Assembly: GCA_034440615.1 (NCBI GenBank)
Contig: JAOTOM010004671.1
Coordinates: 306,001-370,000, forward strand
Length of the DNA stretch: 64,000 nt
Reading direction: 5' to 3'
Source of the DNA: Ashinkailepas kermadecensis
Taxonomy: Eukaryota > Arthropoda > Thecostraca > Neolepadidae
Each line of letters starts with the position of its first letter. Position 1 is the stretch's first letter. A program made the position numbers and the translations under genes. Below are positions 33,512 through 44,880 of the stretch, piece by piece. The notes under the pieces were generated by a model. It saw nothing but the letters and a program-made list of their open reading frames with translations. It made no database searches and was not told the DNA's origin.

Positions 33512-34334
33512 CATACATTGACACGTTCGTTGCAGCAAGCGGAGCCACTGGCAGTGATCAGCGGACTGTCTCGGCGTGCAGCATCGAGTTCGGTCACACT
33601 CAGTCCGCCTCTCCCTGGAGAGCTGGGTGGAGTGTTTGTGTCGTGTTTTCCACGCAGGTTGTTTGCGTTTCAGCTCGTCAAACGCCCCACCTCACTGGGA
33701 CATACTGGGGACGCCTATGTTCCGCGAACGGGAGGACGTGCAGGAGCTCGAGGAGCTATGCGCACACGAGGCAGGCGACGCCATCACACAGTGGGGAGAA
33801 GGGGACTCACTACCCCGACCGCGTTCTGGCATCACCCACCCTTGACCTTGTCGGCCAAGGCCAGTGAGCACCGGGAAAGTTCACTTCCCTGACCCGGCAA
33901 CGAACCGCTTGGGCCGCATGGTGCCATGCGGGCTCGCCCACCCCTCCGGGATATCGTGGCGAACGAGGTGTGTTGACCTCCCGCTGCAACTGGCACCTTA
34001 CAAAGGGGTGCTCAAACTGGCACCTTACAAAGGGGTGCTCAAACTCCAGGATTCCGTCAACCGTGGGGCCGAGGGAGCGCGGAGCTCCGATAACACGGAG
34101 CGGGCGAGTGAGCCAGTGGACGCGGCCTACCGGCTCGAGGACACGTTCGCAGTGGGCGCGATGAATGTGAGATTAGGCGATGAGTGGGATCAGCTGAGGA
34201 TGGATGAATCCTCGGACTGCGAAGAACTCCCGGAAAAACCTTCGTGTACCCGCACCCTTATCATGTGTGGGCTGTGGTAACGCAAAGGAGCGCCACTTCC
34301 CCAACCAGCCGGGTAGCGATGGCTGACCCCACTG

Positions 34335-34400
<66 letters not shown>

Positions 34401-35739
34401 CATAGCAGTGATGAGCTGCCAAAGCATCTCAGTTCGGCTGTAAAATTGTGAAAGTGCTGACGGATAGTCACGACCAGTCGCGTCTCGACACGGTCCGCGC
34501 TGTTCCAGCCGGCGGCCAGAACAGTGTCTCTTCCTCTCTCTCTCTCTCTGTGCGGCCCCAGGGGTAAGGCCGGCGGCTGACCCAGGCGGCGGAGCTTCCC
34601 GACAGGCAGTTGATCTGCCTGCAGTGGCGGCCGTAACTGCAATGTCAACAAAGGCCTCGGCGGCGGACACGGCGCCCCGACACTGGTGCTGCCCTGCCCG
34701 GGGATAGCCTGGTCAGCAGCCGGCCGAGCAAGCCGTCGAGTCAGCCGCACCGATCCACTCAGATGAGGTGCAGGTGTGCTCGGCTCAGCTGACTGCGGCT
34801 CCGGTGTCGGGTCAGCCGTCAATTTCCCCGCACTTCCCGTCACTGGCATGGCGCTTTGCTATTCGCATAGCCCACCGCGTGGTTTTAACCCGCTGAGACC
34901 GTGGTTAAAACCGGCTGATTACAACTGCTCCTAACTACCTGCAGCGGATGATACTGGCCAACAATGCTTCGTATTTGAAGATTTGCACATCCTTTTGTCT
35001 GTTTTGTGGCTAAGTGGCGATAGGTGATACACCAAGTTCATCATTTGTCCATACATTCCTAGGATTAATTGTAAATAAATAAAAACGATAAGAACTTTCA
35101 GTTCAATTCAGATCAACAGCTCATACATGGACAGGGAAGGAAATTGTATGCGCTTGAAAAGGCGATTTTCTTCCTCCTGAAAATAAATTATGTTAATTAC
35201 GCTGGTTTCTTATAATATGCCAGTAATTTCTTCCCATAGTGTATAAGTCCAGACGTGTCCCGTATTGGACAGGCTTGGCTTTTCTTAGTTATTCCATCTC
35301 CTCTTTGCGTACGGTATGTGGCGGACGCCTCCCACACAATCATTTCCATTTGGGGATCATCTGCCGCAGTCGAGGTTCATGGCCCCTCTCCGACTTTAGA
35401 TGGACCCTACTTACGTACCCTACGTAACCAGAAGACTAACGCGCCACATGACGAGCAAGGATTGCCAGTTTTAAGTCTTTAAAGGCAGATGCATCGTGTG
35501 GACAGTGATGCGTTACGTATTTACGACTTCCGATATATAACATGAACCAAGTGTTTAGCGGCACTCCATTACTTTTCAACATTATGGCTAGCGATATAAC
35601 TAAATGTAAGTATGCCGGTTAGGAAAAACTGTCGATTGGCCACATATAAATGTGTTTTCCATTTCCAAATACAGTTTAACTGCGGGTGAACAGGATTTTC
35701 GAACTCAGGATACCAAGCAATGGTAGCCTTCCAGAGTTT
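33512..35739. other. cactus intron 3, GC-rich unassigned block
   Basis: 33560-34300 is GC-rich with overlapping frames of 124 and 138 codons; one contains an acidic helix-like stretch (FREREDVQELEELCAHEAGD at 33719-33778). A 27-bp direct duplication (TGGCACCTTACAAAGGGGTG) sits at 33990-34043. I do not recognise a protein; a retroelement remnant is possible. A (GA)n microsatellite lies at 34338-34398. 34640-34850 is GC-rich without coding evidence. Confidence 0.35.
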
Positions 35740-35789
35740 GGTCGAACTATATTGTTTGCACAACAAAGCAGGCGATATGTGTCCGATGT

Positions 35790-37110
35790 GCCACGGAGGG
35801 CCTGGCAGTCCTCACACAGTTCTTGGGCTTCCACGAACTGTATTTCCCAGCTGGCGCGGACATCGCCGCAATGATCGAGGACTCATTCCTGCGGCTGGGT
35901 CTCTCCCTGAACCAGCTTCGGGGCTTGCGTTTCATGGATAATCGAGCATGGTAGGTGCCTTTAACGGCGCGCACGCTCTGCTGCGGGGGAAACAGCCAAA
36001 GGCCCTCTTCGTACACTGCGGCGCCCACTACGTGAGCCTGGTCGCCAAAGCTAGAGCTGCGAGGAATCACCGCCGATTCAGGACTTCCTCCCTGTCGCTG
36101 GAGGCCGTGCAGGTATCTCGGAAGACCAAGCCACCAGCGCGACGGACAGGACCTGCAGAGCCGTTCCGTCCAGACTCTGCCTCCAGTGGCTCCATAAGCA
36201 GCCGCTGCAGGACAGAGGCTGGACACTGCAGGCCACTGTAAGGAGCCACTGCAGGACAGAGTCTGGACACTGCAGGTAACTGTAAGGAGCAGTATGCCTT
36301 CCTGGACGCAACAGTGGTGAACTTGAAGGAGCGGTTCGCTGGGTAGGGAGTTAACAAGAACGCCATGACAGACAGCCTGTTGCTCGGGCCCTCGACAAGG
36401 TCTCGTCTGGACAGCGTTCGAGAGTCCATGGCTCATCGACCAGATGAGGTGTAGATCAACAGTCTGGCTACCCAGCTGCACGTTTTTGTTCAGGACACCA
36501 GGTGATCTGTCCCAAGGGTGTCATGTAGGCGTTCAAGAGGCTTGGCCCAGACGCCCGTGCTCTCCTCCTCATAGTGGAGCACCTATCGTCGGGGCTGCTC
36601 GTCGGGGCTGCTCGTCCTGCTCGCGAGCCGAGCAACAACCGAGAGCAGCTTCAGCGTCCTCCGCCGACTGAAGACATGGCTGAGGTCCACCATGAACCGA
36701 GAGCAGCTTCAGCGTCCTCCGCCACTGAAGATGTGGCTGAGGTCCACCATGAACCGAGAACAGCTTCAGCGTCCTCCGCCGACTGAAGATATGGCTAAGG
36801 TCCACCATAAACCAAAGCAGCTTCAGCGTCCTCCGACGACTGAAGATATGGCTGAGGTCCACCATGAACCAAAGCAGCTTCAGCGTCCTCCGCCGACTGA
36901 AGACATGACTGAGGTCCACCATGGACCAAAGCAGCTTAAGCGTCCTCCACCGACTGAAGATATGGCTGAGGTCCACCATGAATCAAGGGCGCCTCAACAG
37001 TGCCGTAGTTCTCCATGTGCATCTGGTCGGGCATGTTGAGCCGAGGGACGCGATGATCGATTTCGTGTCCCTCAATAGTCACCGCCGCTCGATCTCCACA
37101 ACGTTCTGAA
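35790..37110 (+). pseudogene. decayed hAT transposase (ZMYM1-like)
   Basis: In broken frames it keeps the order of a hAT transposase of the zinc-finger-MYM/DUF4371 type. A segment at 35850-35940 matches the region before the 'GxxYDGAxNMSG' motif. It is followed, after a frame change, by FNGAHALLRGKQPKALFVHC and GAHYVSLVAKA (35957-36055). The C-terminal dimerisation motif reads SFSVLRRLKTWLRSTMN (about 36645-36697), and the tail reads LNSAVVLHVHL to the stop at 37109, like 'LNGLALLHIHR' in intact copies. Several stops and shifts make it non-functional. The dimerisation segment is tandemly amplified (36638-36981). Confidence 0.75.
36638..36981. repeat. 57/58-bp array born from hAT dimerisation motif
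   Basis: Six units (58, 57, 58, 57, 57 and 57 bp) spell ACCGAGAGCAGCTTCAGCGT, CCTCCGCCGACTGAAGACAT and GGCTGAGGTCCACCATGA. Each unit can be read as ESSFSVLRRLKTWLRSTMN, the hAT C-terminal signature. One-base length differences shift the frame between units, so the amplification is at DNA level. Confidence 0.9.
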
Positions 37111-39142
37111 AGGGTCTGAAAGTTGTAAATACTAGTTGACAGCCATGTCTGACTGTGCTCACTGTGCTCACTGTGCTCGTTTGTCCATGTGTTGTGACTA
37201 CGCAGAGCACCTATCTTCGAACCAGTCTATGCCTTTGGACCGAGGCTCGAGGTGACAGCTGTGTGATCCCTGGTCGTGTTTGTGTATGATGATGTGCTTT
37301 TCCCGAAGCTTAGGGCAATTATTTTCGTATTAGTCTGGCTTTGCTGACCGTGTGTATTCTTAAGGCTATGTCATGAAAGTATTGCTTCTATGTCGCTTTT
37401 GAGGTGCGTCAATTGCATTAGACTTAGTCATCTGATAAATGAAGCTGATCTTAGTTTGCTCTTAATAGGGGCAGATAATAACGGACCACAGGAACAGGTT
37501 AAACATTAGCCGTTTCACTGTCGTAGTTGAGCTCAGCCCTACCGAGTGCTGCTCCGAAGTCGGCTGTATGTGCTGGCGTGTCATGCGACCTGGTAACGTA
37601 GTGTCTCACTGCTATCTTTCGGGTGCTGTCTATCCAATACCGCAGCAAAAACCATGGCGGATTTTCCTGCTCGTGACGTGGCTTCAATGTATCAACATAC
37701 CCTGCTTACATATCAAAGCTGTTTCGGCGTGGGCCGTCGTGATGCAAAGTGTAAGCAAAAACTATGCGGCAACGAAACCGTCTCACCAAAAAGATACCTT
37801 TGCTGTTCTTACCGTTCGGTCAACCACCACTCCACCCAGTGGTGGATCCAAGGTGGAGGAGCATGGATCCAGGACTCCTGGCAGAACGGAACATTAGACC
37901 GAGAAGGTCCTGGGAATGTGAGAAAGCCTCCTAAAACATAAACGTGCCTGGGATGTTAACAATCTCGAACAAAAGCAAATACCTGAAATGAAACGATTAG
38001 CATCGCACAGGACAGGGCCCTGGGACACGCTAGTTCTGGGAAGCAGAGCCCTGAGACGGAAATATGAGGAGGGCCCCGACAAGCAATTGCTTTGGATATG
38101 CTACGCATAGGAAATAATCCGGACACGAGGTGCAGGAGGTGTGAAGTTTGTTGTAAAAAATGTCATTGGGAAGGAACGGAAAGGGTCCTGGGACAGAGAG
38201 AGACAGGTCCATGAATCCTCCTAACGCCAGTTAACACTTTTTATGCGCACTTTTTATATATAAATACCAAGATGGAGTTCGGTGAAAATGAAGTGGGCTA
38301 AATCTGGTGATTCTTCTTAGAGGGTAGGCGGAGCTCACATTGTTCTCTATCCCACCAAAAATATCCATGGTAGTTTAAACCTCGTGGATGCTCCGCTGGC
38401 TGACTGTTGCTCAGCTCACTGATTTCGCTGAATCTACGCACTGATGCTTAATAATCGACAGCTGACGTGGTATGGGAACGCTATCTGTCAATGGCATACC
38501 TCATATTGCACCGTCAGCACGTGCCCGATACCCTGTGTGATAGGATGGGATTTCCTGGCGCGATGGTGGTGCCTGGGACCGGCGACGTCGGCCAAGGCGC
38601 TCTGTGGCTGTCAGGTGTTCACAGAGGACTGGCTAGATGCTTTGACCACCGACATTCAGCCGTTTGGAGTCGTCTCCTGGCTAACATTGGAACTAATGGG
38701 CGCTGGCGGATCTGGGATGGACATGTGACGTTGGAAAGATCGTCGCCCAGCACCAGCTCCTGCATGATTGATACGCTGGCCGTGTGTGCATCTAGCTGCA
38801 TTTTGTTCATGTAACCATTGCACCCCGATGTCTGCGATAGGGCACAGCTCATTAACCAAAACGGAAGCATTGTTGTCGCATCGGTTCATTTTACTGTATG
38901 TGCAGTTCTGGTTATGTCCCGTGCTAACGGCTTCGCTGTGTGCCTCCGGCCGTCGTGAGTGTTCCTGCTCATGTGAGTGCCCCAGCTCCCGCTACTGCCC
39001 CCAGCTACCTAAGTACCCCCCCCCCCCTCGGGTCACTGTGAATGATGTCAGCCGCTGTCGTCTTGTGAGCTTCCTGGCCCTTGTGAGTGCCGTCTGTTGG
39101 AGTTTCCCCGGTTCCTGTGAGTGACGTCTTCCCTCCCGGCAG
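37111..39142. other. end of cactus intron 3
   Basis: No gene is seen. 37842-37920 has a hAT-like end CAGTGGTGGATCC. A C run lies at 39016-39029. The last 200 bp before exon 4 contain four GTGAGTG motifs (near 38956, 38972, 39081 and 39116) in a degenerate direct repeat. Confidence 0.5.
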
Positions 39143-39474
39143 GCCTCAGCTGCCTACACCTGGCCACCGTGACCGGCGACGTGCGGCTGGTGGCGCACCT
39201 GGTGTCGCACGGCGCCGACGTGGCTGGCGCCGAGGGCAAGAGCGGCCGCACGCCGCTCCACCTGGCCGCAGAGGCGGGCGACATGGCCATGCTGCACCTG
39301 CTGGTGGTCGCCTGCCACGCCGACCTGGACGCGCTCACGTACGGCGGCCTCTCCAGCTACCAGCTGGCGCTGCGCAATGCCCGGCTGGACGTGGCCGAGC
39401 TGCTCAGCAGGCTGGGCGCCGCGTGTGACGAGCTGCCCGAGTCGGACCAGGACATGTCCGACTCGGACTCGGAG
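39143..39474 (+). CDS. Cactus/IkappaB exon 4 (ankyrin repeats 4-6, acidic tail)
   Basis: The acceptor is tcccggcag| and the donor is TCGGAG|gtgggt. Two bases complete the Gly codon split after exon 3. It encodes repeat 4 (GLSCLHLATVTGDVRLVAHL), repeat 5 (GRTPLHLAAEAGDMAMLHLL) and repeat 6 (GGLSSYQLALRNARLDVAEL). The acidic, Ser-rich tail LPESDQDMSDSDSE parallels the LPES...-type PEST region after repeat 6 in IkappaB-alpha, where casein-kinase-type phosphorylation controls turnover. It ends in phase 0 without a stop, so at least one more exon follows. Total to here is 418 codons; IkappaB-alpha has about 317 residues and fly Cactus about 500. Confidence 0.95.
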
Positions 39475-39584
39475 GTGGGTGCGCCGGTCCAGGCCGGCTC
39501 TCCGACTGCCTCTGCAGCGTACAGCTGTTTACCGCTGATTGCAACTGCGCTACTGTGGCCGGCTGTCCCACTGTGGTCCTGATG

Positions 39585-39905
39585 ACCCACTGTGGTCCTG
39601 GTGACCCACTGTGGTCCAACGATCCAACTGTGGTCCAACTGTCCCATTGTGGTCCAACTGTCCCACTGTGGCCCTGGTGACCCACTGTGGTCCAACGATC
39701 CAACTGTGGTCCAACTGCCCAATTGTGGTCCAACTGTCCCACTGTAGATCACCTGTCCTACTGCGGTCCAACTGTGGCCCAAATGCCCCACTGTGGTCGA
39801 ACCGTCCCACTTTGGTTCAGCTGTCCCACTGTGGTTCAGCTGTCCCACTTTGGTTCAGCTGTCCCACTGTGGTTCAGCTGTCCCACTGTGGTTCAGCTGT
39901 GTCCA
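39585..39905. repeat. 16-20-bp minisatellite next to exon 4
   Basis: Irregular units of CACTGTGGTCCAACTGTCC and related forms begin 110 bp after the exon 4 donor, about 18 copies. Frames on both strands are open as artefacts. Confidence 0.9.
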
Positions 39906-40756
39906 GCTTAGAAAAAGCGTTGCTTTTATGTATCGGCTAGTCATATTGACCAAAGTCGTGGCCAAAACGTGACGATGCGAACTATCTGAGGAAAATATTG
40001 GACAATGGACGCCGTGACCCGGCCAATGCTGGGAAAGTCATCAAGGGATGTCTTCACTTTTTCAGATTTTTGTTAAGTCGGAGAAGTTCCACTCAGGCGT
40101 CAGATTGGGTGACCAGCCGCTGGAGAGGGCGCCATGAGGCGACACTTCGTGGTGCTCTACCGTGGCGACATCTACCAAGGCGGTCGTGCTGATGAGAAGC
40201 TGGAATACTGCCGCTGTCTCCAAGAAGGAAAAGTGGAGCGTTTCCCGTTCGGTGGATATTGTGCAATTGAACGGTGAGATTTCGACGACGTGGTGCGGAC
40301 TGGTGGATACGGCCACATGCCACAGCTTCGGGTTGAACAGGTTGAACAGGTTCAATAGCCAAACACGGAGATATTGGCTACCGGACTGAGGCGGCCTGAA
40401 GGGACGATCTGCTAAACGGCAACAGCAGATGCGGGGCATCCCAGTAGAGCTACCCAACGGAAGACGAACGGAACAGTCCACTATTTGACGGAACAGTCCA
40501 CTATTCGGATTTGACGTACGGAGTCGCTCACTACCCAACTGAGAGGGCTAATGTGTGACTGACATATCTGATGTTAAACTGGGAATTCGCCCGTCCAACG
40601 GAGTCATGTCATCGGACACATTGGTGCCATTGATGAGGGCATCACTATATGTCCTCAAGGACAAGCTTTGCGGAAGGCACGCGTCTGCTGCCAAACGACG
40701 GATCCACTGTGTGGCCGCCACGGGCAGCGGCGCCTTCGGTGCGGCGGAGCACGACG
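39906..40756. other. unassigned intronic stretch
   Basis: An uninterrupted small frame at 40134-40274 (46 codons, beginning MRRHFVVLYRGDIYQGG, ending in ..ATTGAACGgtgag) looks protein-like but matches no family I recognise. It may be a transposon remnant. Confidence 0.2.
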
Positions 40757-40965
40757 GGGCTGGCGTTCTGCTGTGTCAGGACTCGGCAGGCGTCGACTGG
40801 GCTGGCGTTCTGCGGTGTCAGGACTCGGCAGGCGTCGACTGGGCTGGCATTCTGCTGTCAGGACTCGACAGGCGTCGACTGGGCTCGCGTTCTGCTGTGT
40901 CAGGACTCGGCAGGCGTCGACTGGGCTGGCGTTCTGCTGTGCCAGGACTCGGCAGGCGTCGAGTT
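40757..40965. repeat. 42-bp minisatellite, ~5 copies
   Basis: Units of 42 bp (GGCTGGCGTTCTGCTGTGTC, AGGACTCGGCAGGCGTCGAC, TG) keep frames open because 42 is a multiple of three. It is followed within 55 bp by the 25-bp array. Confidence 0.92.
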
Positions 40966-41017
40966 CGACGTCGGTTGCGGTTATCGCTGAGGTAGAGCGT
41001 CCACACTGCCGGCAGCC

Positions 41018-41840
41018 GTACTGACCGCCCACACACCCCGCCGTACTGACCGCCCACACACCCCGCCGCACTGACCGCCCACACACCCCGCCGCACTGAC
41101 CGCCCACACACCCCGCCGCACTGACCGCCCACACACCCCACTGCATTGACCGCCCACACACCCCGCCGCACTGACCGCCCACACACCCCACTGCATTGAC
41201 CGCCCACACACCCCCCCCGTACTGACCGCCCACACACCCCGCCGCACTGACCGCCCACACACCCCGCCGTACTGACCGCCCACACACCCCGGATGACCGC
41301 CACACACCCCGCCGTACTGACCGCCCACACACCCCACTGCATTGACCGCCCACACACCCCGCCGTACTGACCGCCCACACACCCCGCCGTACTGACCGCC
41401 CACACACCCCGCCGTACTGACCGCCCACACACCCCGCCGTACTGACCGCCCACACACCCCGCCGTACTGACCGCCCACACACCCCGCCGTACTGACCGCC
41501 CACACACCCCGCCGTACTGACCGCCCACACACCCCGCCGTACTGACCGCACACACACCCCACTGCATTGACCGCCCACACACCCCGCCGTACTGACCGCC
41601 CACACACCCCGCCGTACTGACCGCCCACACACCCCGCCGTACTGACCGCACACACACCCCACTGCATTGACCGCCCACACACCCCGCCGTACTGACCGCC
41701 CACACACCCCGCCGTACTGACCGCCCACACACCCCGCCGTACTGACCGCCCACACACCCCGCCGTACTGACCGCACACACACCCCACTGCATTGACCGCC
41801 CACACACCCCACTGCATTGACCGCCCACACACCCCGCCGC
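41018..41840. repeat. 25-bp minisatellite, ~33 copies
   Basis: Units of CCGTACTGACCGCCCACACA plus CCCCG, with CTGCATTG variants every few copies. As in the 26-bp array of intron 1, a non-multiple-of-three unit without minus-strand stops leaves three minus frames open (up to 505 codons). Confidence 0.97.
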
Positions 41841-44660
41841 GAACGGAGGTTAGCTGCATCGGTGTGCTGGATGGACCAGCATCGGCGTTTGTGTTGATCG
41901 CACGTCTGGATGGCTGTTGATGTTCTGTTTAAAACAAACACGCTGTTGGAGTGACAGAAGGCGCGAGTGGCAATACCGCCGGAGCTGACGTCACCGACGC
42001 AGTAGTACGTGCGATGCGATGCAGCTGGACGACGCTCGACCACCCAGCCATCTACTAATATCCGGAATTTGCGCGTTGAAAGCAGCTGGTTGTGCTCGAC
42101 ACTATACCGCATTGGTAACGACTGGAAGTAATGCCATCTCCACCAACGGTGGATCGGACTATTCTCGCACATTGTATCGGTGAGTCATCGAGGTCGTGGA
42201 CGTCATAAGGAGACTGATCTAATTTCGCTCGCGTTCATCTTACCCTTGCTGTTTAGCACCAACTCTTGTCATCGAGGGACGACGTGACGCCGCCGAATAA
42301 TCGGTTCTGGCGTTGCTGCCGTCCGATCTCAACGGGATGGTCTCTTGTTTACTGTGTATATGTACTTGCATGTACATCGTCTTGAATATGTGCCATTATT
42401 TTGCATATGTGCCATCGTGCAGGACGCGCGTTTATCCGCAAGATACGACGCGTTGCTTTGGCAACATGAAAGCAAACATGGTGTGTGTATGTGGTATGGT
42501 ATATCTGCCGGTGTATAAGAGCTTTATGTTTTACCAGATATGCTATACGTCAGCTATGTGCAACAAGACACAATTATACCACCATTGCGTTTTACATGCA
42601 TGTAGGCAGGCCTGCGACATCATGGAATGCTTCACGCGAACAACCGTCAGTTTTGGGGATTGTTAGGAAAAGCAAGCGGAACAGTTAGACGAATAACAAA
42701 CGCTAATTTTCATTACGCAGCATTCGTTTTCTATTTATGACCCAGTATTGATATTGCTGCATGGCTAATGAACAAAAGAACAGGTAGTTGCAAAAGCCGG
42801 TGTTCTATACCTCGCGTGTCAAATTACTCCACTTTGGGAACTGAGCAGCCCGGGAATAGTGTTCTGTAGAAACCTAATATCAGCAGAGTCTCCACGGAAA
42901 CAAGTGCAGCATTCGCCGCAACATGGGTACCCCATCGCTCCGAGCACATCAGGGCCGGATGACGGGGCCACTGGAGGGATGTGTCCCCTCATGGAATGGT
43001 AGTGCCCTTTGACCGGGCATAGGCCCCTCCGCGAGGGCTAGAGTGAACCTCTCCCTATTCCGCCGAAGGGATTTTTCAGCCAAAGGTTGAAACCTTCCTG
43101 AGGGGAAGGTGTGTAAATAGGATACTAGAATGCACCTCCCCGCTCAACGAATTTGTTTCAAGCCGAAGGCGTCCATCCAGGTATTTTTGCAGTTGCACCC
43201 CTCTACACGAGTGCTCCCATGAACATTCCTGGATTCGTGCCTGAACAACACAAAGGTGACGAGGACCGCGACAGTCTATTGCGATTATCTGCATTAAAAT
43301 ATGGCCAGAATGATTAATAATAAAAAGAGAAGAAACGGATATCTTCGCACCGCTATCAGGTGTCATATACCGTGATGGACGAGCGAGAACAAAATAGGCC
43401 AATGAGGTTCACTTGCTGCAGGCACATGATCAGCACCATATCGCGGCAGAGAACTTATGGACCACCAGCAATATGTACTGTCTTGAAGAGTCGGTCAATC
43501 ACCAGGTCGATGAGACTCGTTCAGCAGTTGACGATATATACGTTTATATCAGGATCCCCAGAGTGCCAAATGTCCTTAAGACCAAACGTTATTCAAAATA
43601 CTCAAAATAATAAACACTCAAATGTTCAAAATACTCAAAAGTTTTTAATACCCATAATTTTGTCATCCACCCTGATTATCGATGTCTTCAAAATCCTGAC
43701 AGCAGAACATCTTGTGTGAATTCAGAACTCCAGGGTCTGAAGACCCTCAACTTCAAAAACGCGAGTGCTTCAGAACTCCCGATTTCTTTCAAACCCCGAA
43801 TGACTCCTCAAACACCGAAAGCTTCAAAACCGAATGTTCAAAATCATTAAATGAACTGAAAATACCGTAGTAAAGGCGGTGTGGAATGACAAACGCCCAT
43901 GAGCGATATATCACAATTTTAACTGAGCCTCGATGACATGCTGCAAAAATGATGTGGGTGACTATAGTGTCCGAACGGCTGCCACTGGCGCCGCTTTGAG
44001 GGGCCATTGTGGGCCCCTCACGACAGCCGCCTGGAGAGTCCCCTACTACCCTCCAGGGGGAGCTGCCCCTTCGCCCCTTTGGCTACACCACTGTGTCGCT
44101 GCGCCCTAAGGCCGAAGTAATCAACGAACAAAACGGCTTATTACTGGTCGGTACATTTGTGTCATGTCCATAAGATAGTCTTGTCATTGTTCCTTTACAG
44201 AGTCATGACTGACTATCCATGAAGAATTCCAAGTGCTGTGTCTTATCCAACTACCAAGTACACCAGCAATGGAGATAAGGCAGATGACTGCATATAGTGG
44301 TAAAACATTAGGAATTACAACTTGCACTCCAAATGTTAGCATACGTCATCACGGCCACTGGGTTCACGTTCATCGGCTCGCGTTTGCTTAATTGGTCACT
44401 CTTCCCTAAACCTTGGAGGAATCAAGCTTTCAACCGCAAGGCAGGCAATACACTTGTTTCCATGACAACACTTGTTTCCACGAACACCAAAGGAACAAGC
44501 AAGAAAGAAGCAGCAGAAGCGACTGTACAGAATGTATTATGGTTCTGGGACATGGCTCATATCAAGACTGTGACAAGATGGTACTGTGAAATAGTCCGAT
44601 ATGTTGTGGAATGAATAGCAGATGAATGAGTGAAGAACTATAATTATAAAAATGATAAAA
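41841..44660. other. cactus intron 4, transposon ends, no gene
   Basis: 42950-43230 contains a transposon-like tail shared with 61690-62110 and 62180-62460, with GCCGAAGG, ATTTTTGCAG and CTCCCCGCT blocks. 43980-44091 resembles another CAGTGG-ended element on the minus strand. 44091-44126 is a LINE-type tail fragment. Frames at 42313-42666 and 44333-44614 show no recognisable domain. Confidence 0.45.
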
Positions 44661-44880
44661 CTGGTCGGTAACATGCCAATGTATTGCTCAAATTTGTGAT
44701 CGAAATGGTCCAAAGTACGCCGAAAACCTTTCGGCTGCAAGCCATCATAGCATTGTCCAAGCAAAACATTTGCATTTCAGTTAACTGAAAATTACTTGTA
44801 GCCGAAAGCTTTCCATTGTACTTTAGGCCATTTCGATCACAAATTTGAACAATATATTGGCATGTTACAGACCAGCCTCG
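44661..44880. mobile_element. ~220-bp foldback MITE
   Basis: Arms of about 80 bp (left 44663-44745, right 44797-44879) are inverted and about 88 percent matched. Shared blocks are GTAACATGCCAAT, CAAATTTGTGATCGAAATGG and AAGTAC, plus TTTCGGCT. The short centre holds ATTTGCATTTC. No coding capacity is seen. Confidence 0.8.

Noticed and set aside
40655..42172. 505-codon minus-strand ORF
   Set aside because: Translation of the 25-bp and 42-bp minisatellites joined to unique flanks.
42313..42666. 117-codon cysteine-rich ORF
   Set aside because: No signal peptide plus spacing pattern of a known toxin or defensin-like family, no splice context and no homology I can recognise; likely chance.
44333..44614. 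93-codon ORF
   Set aside because: No recognisable domain, borders a MITE, and composition is intronic.
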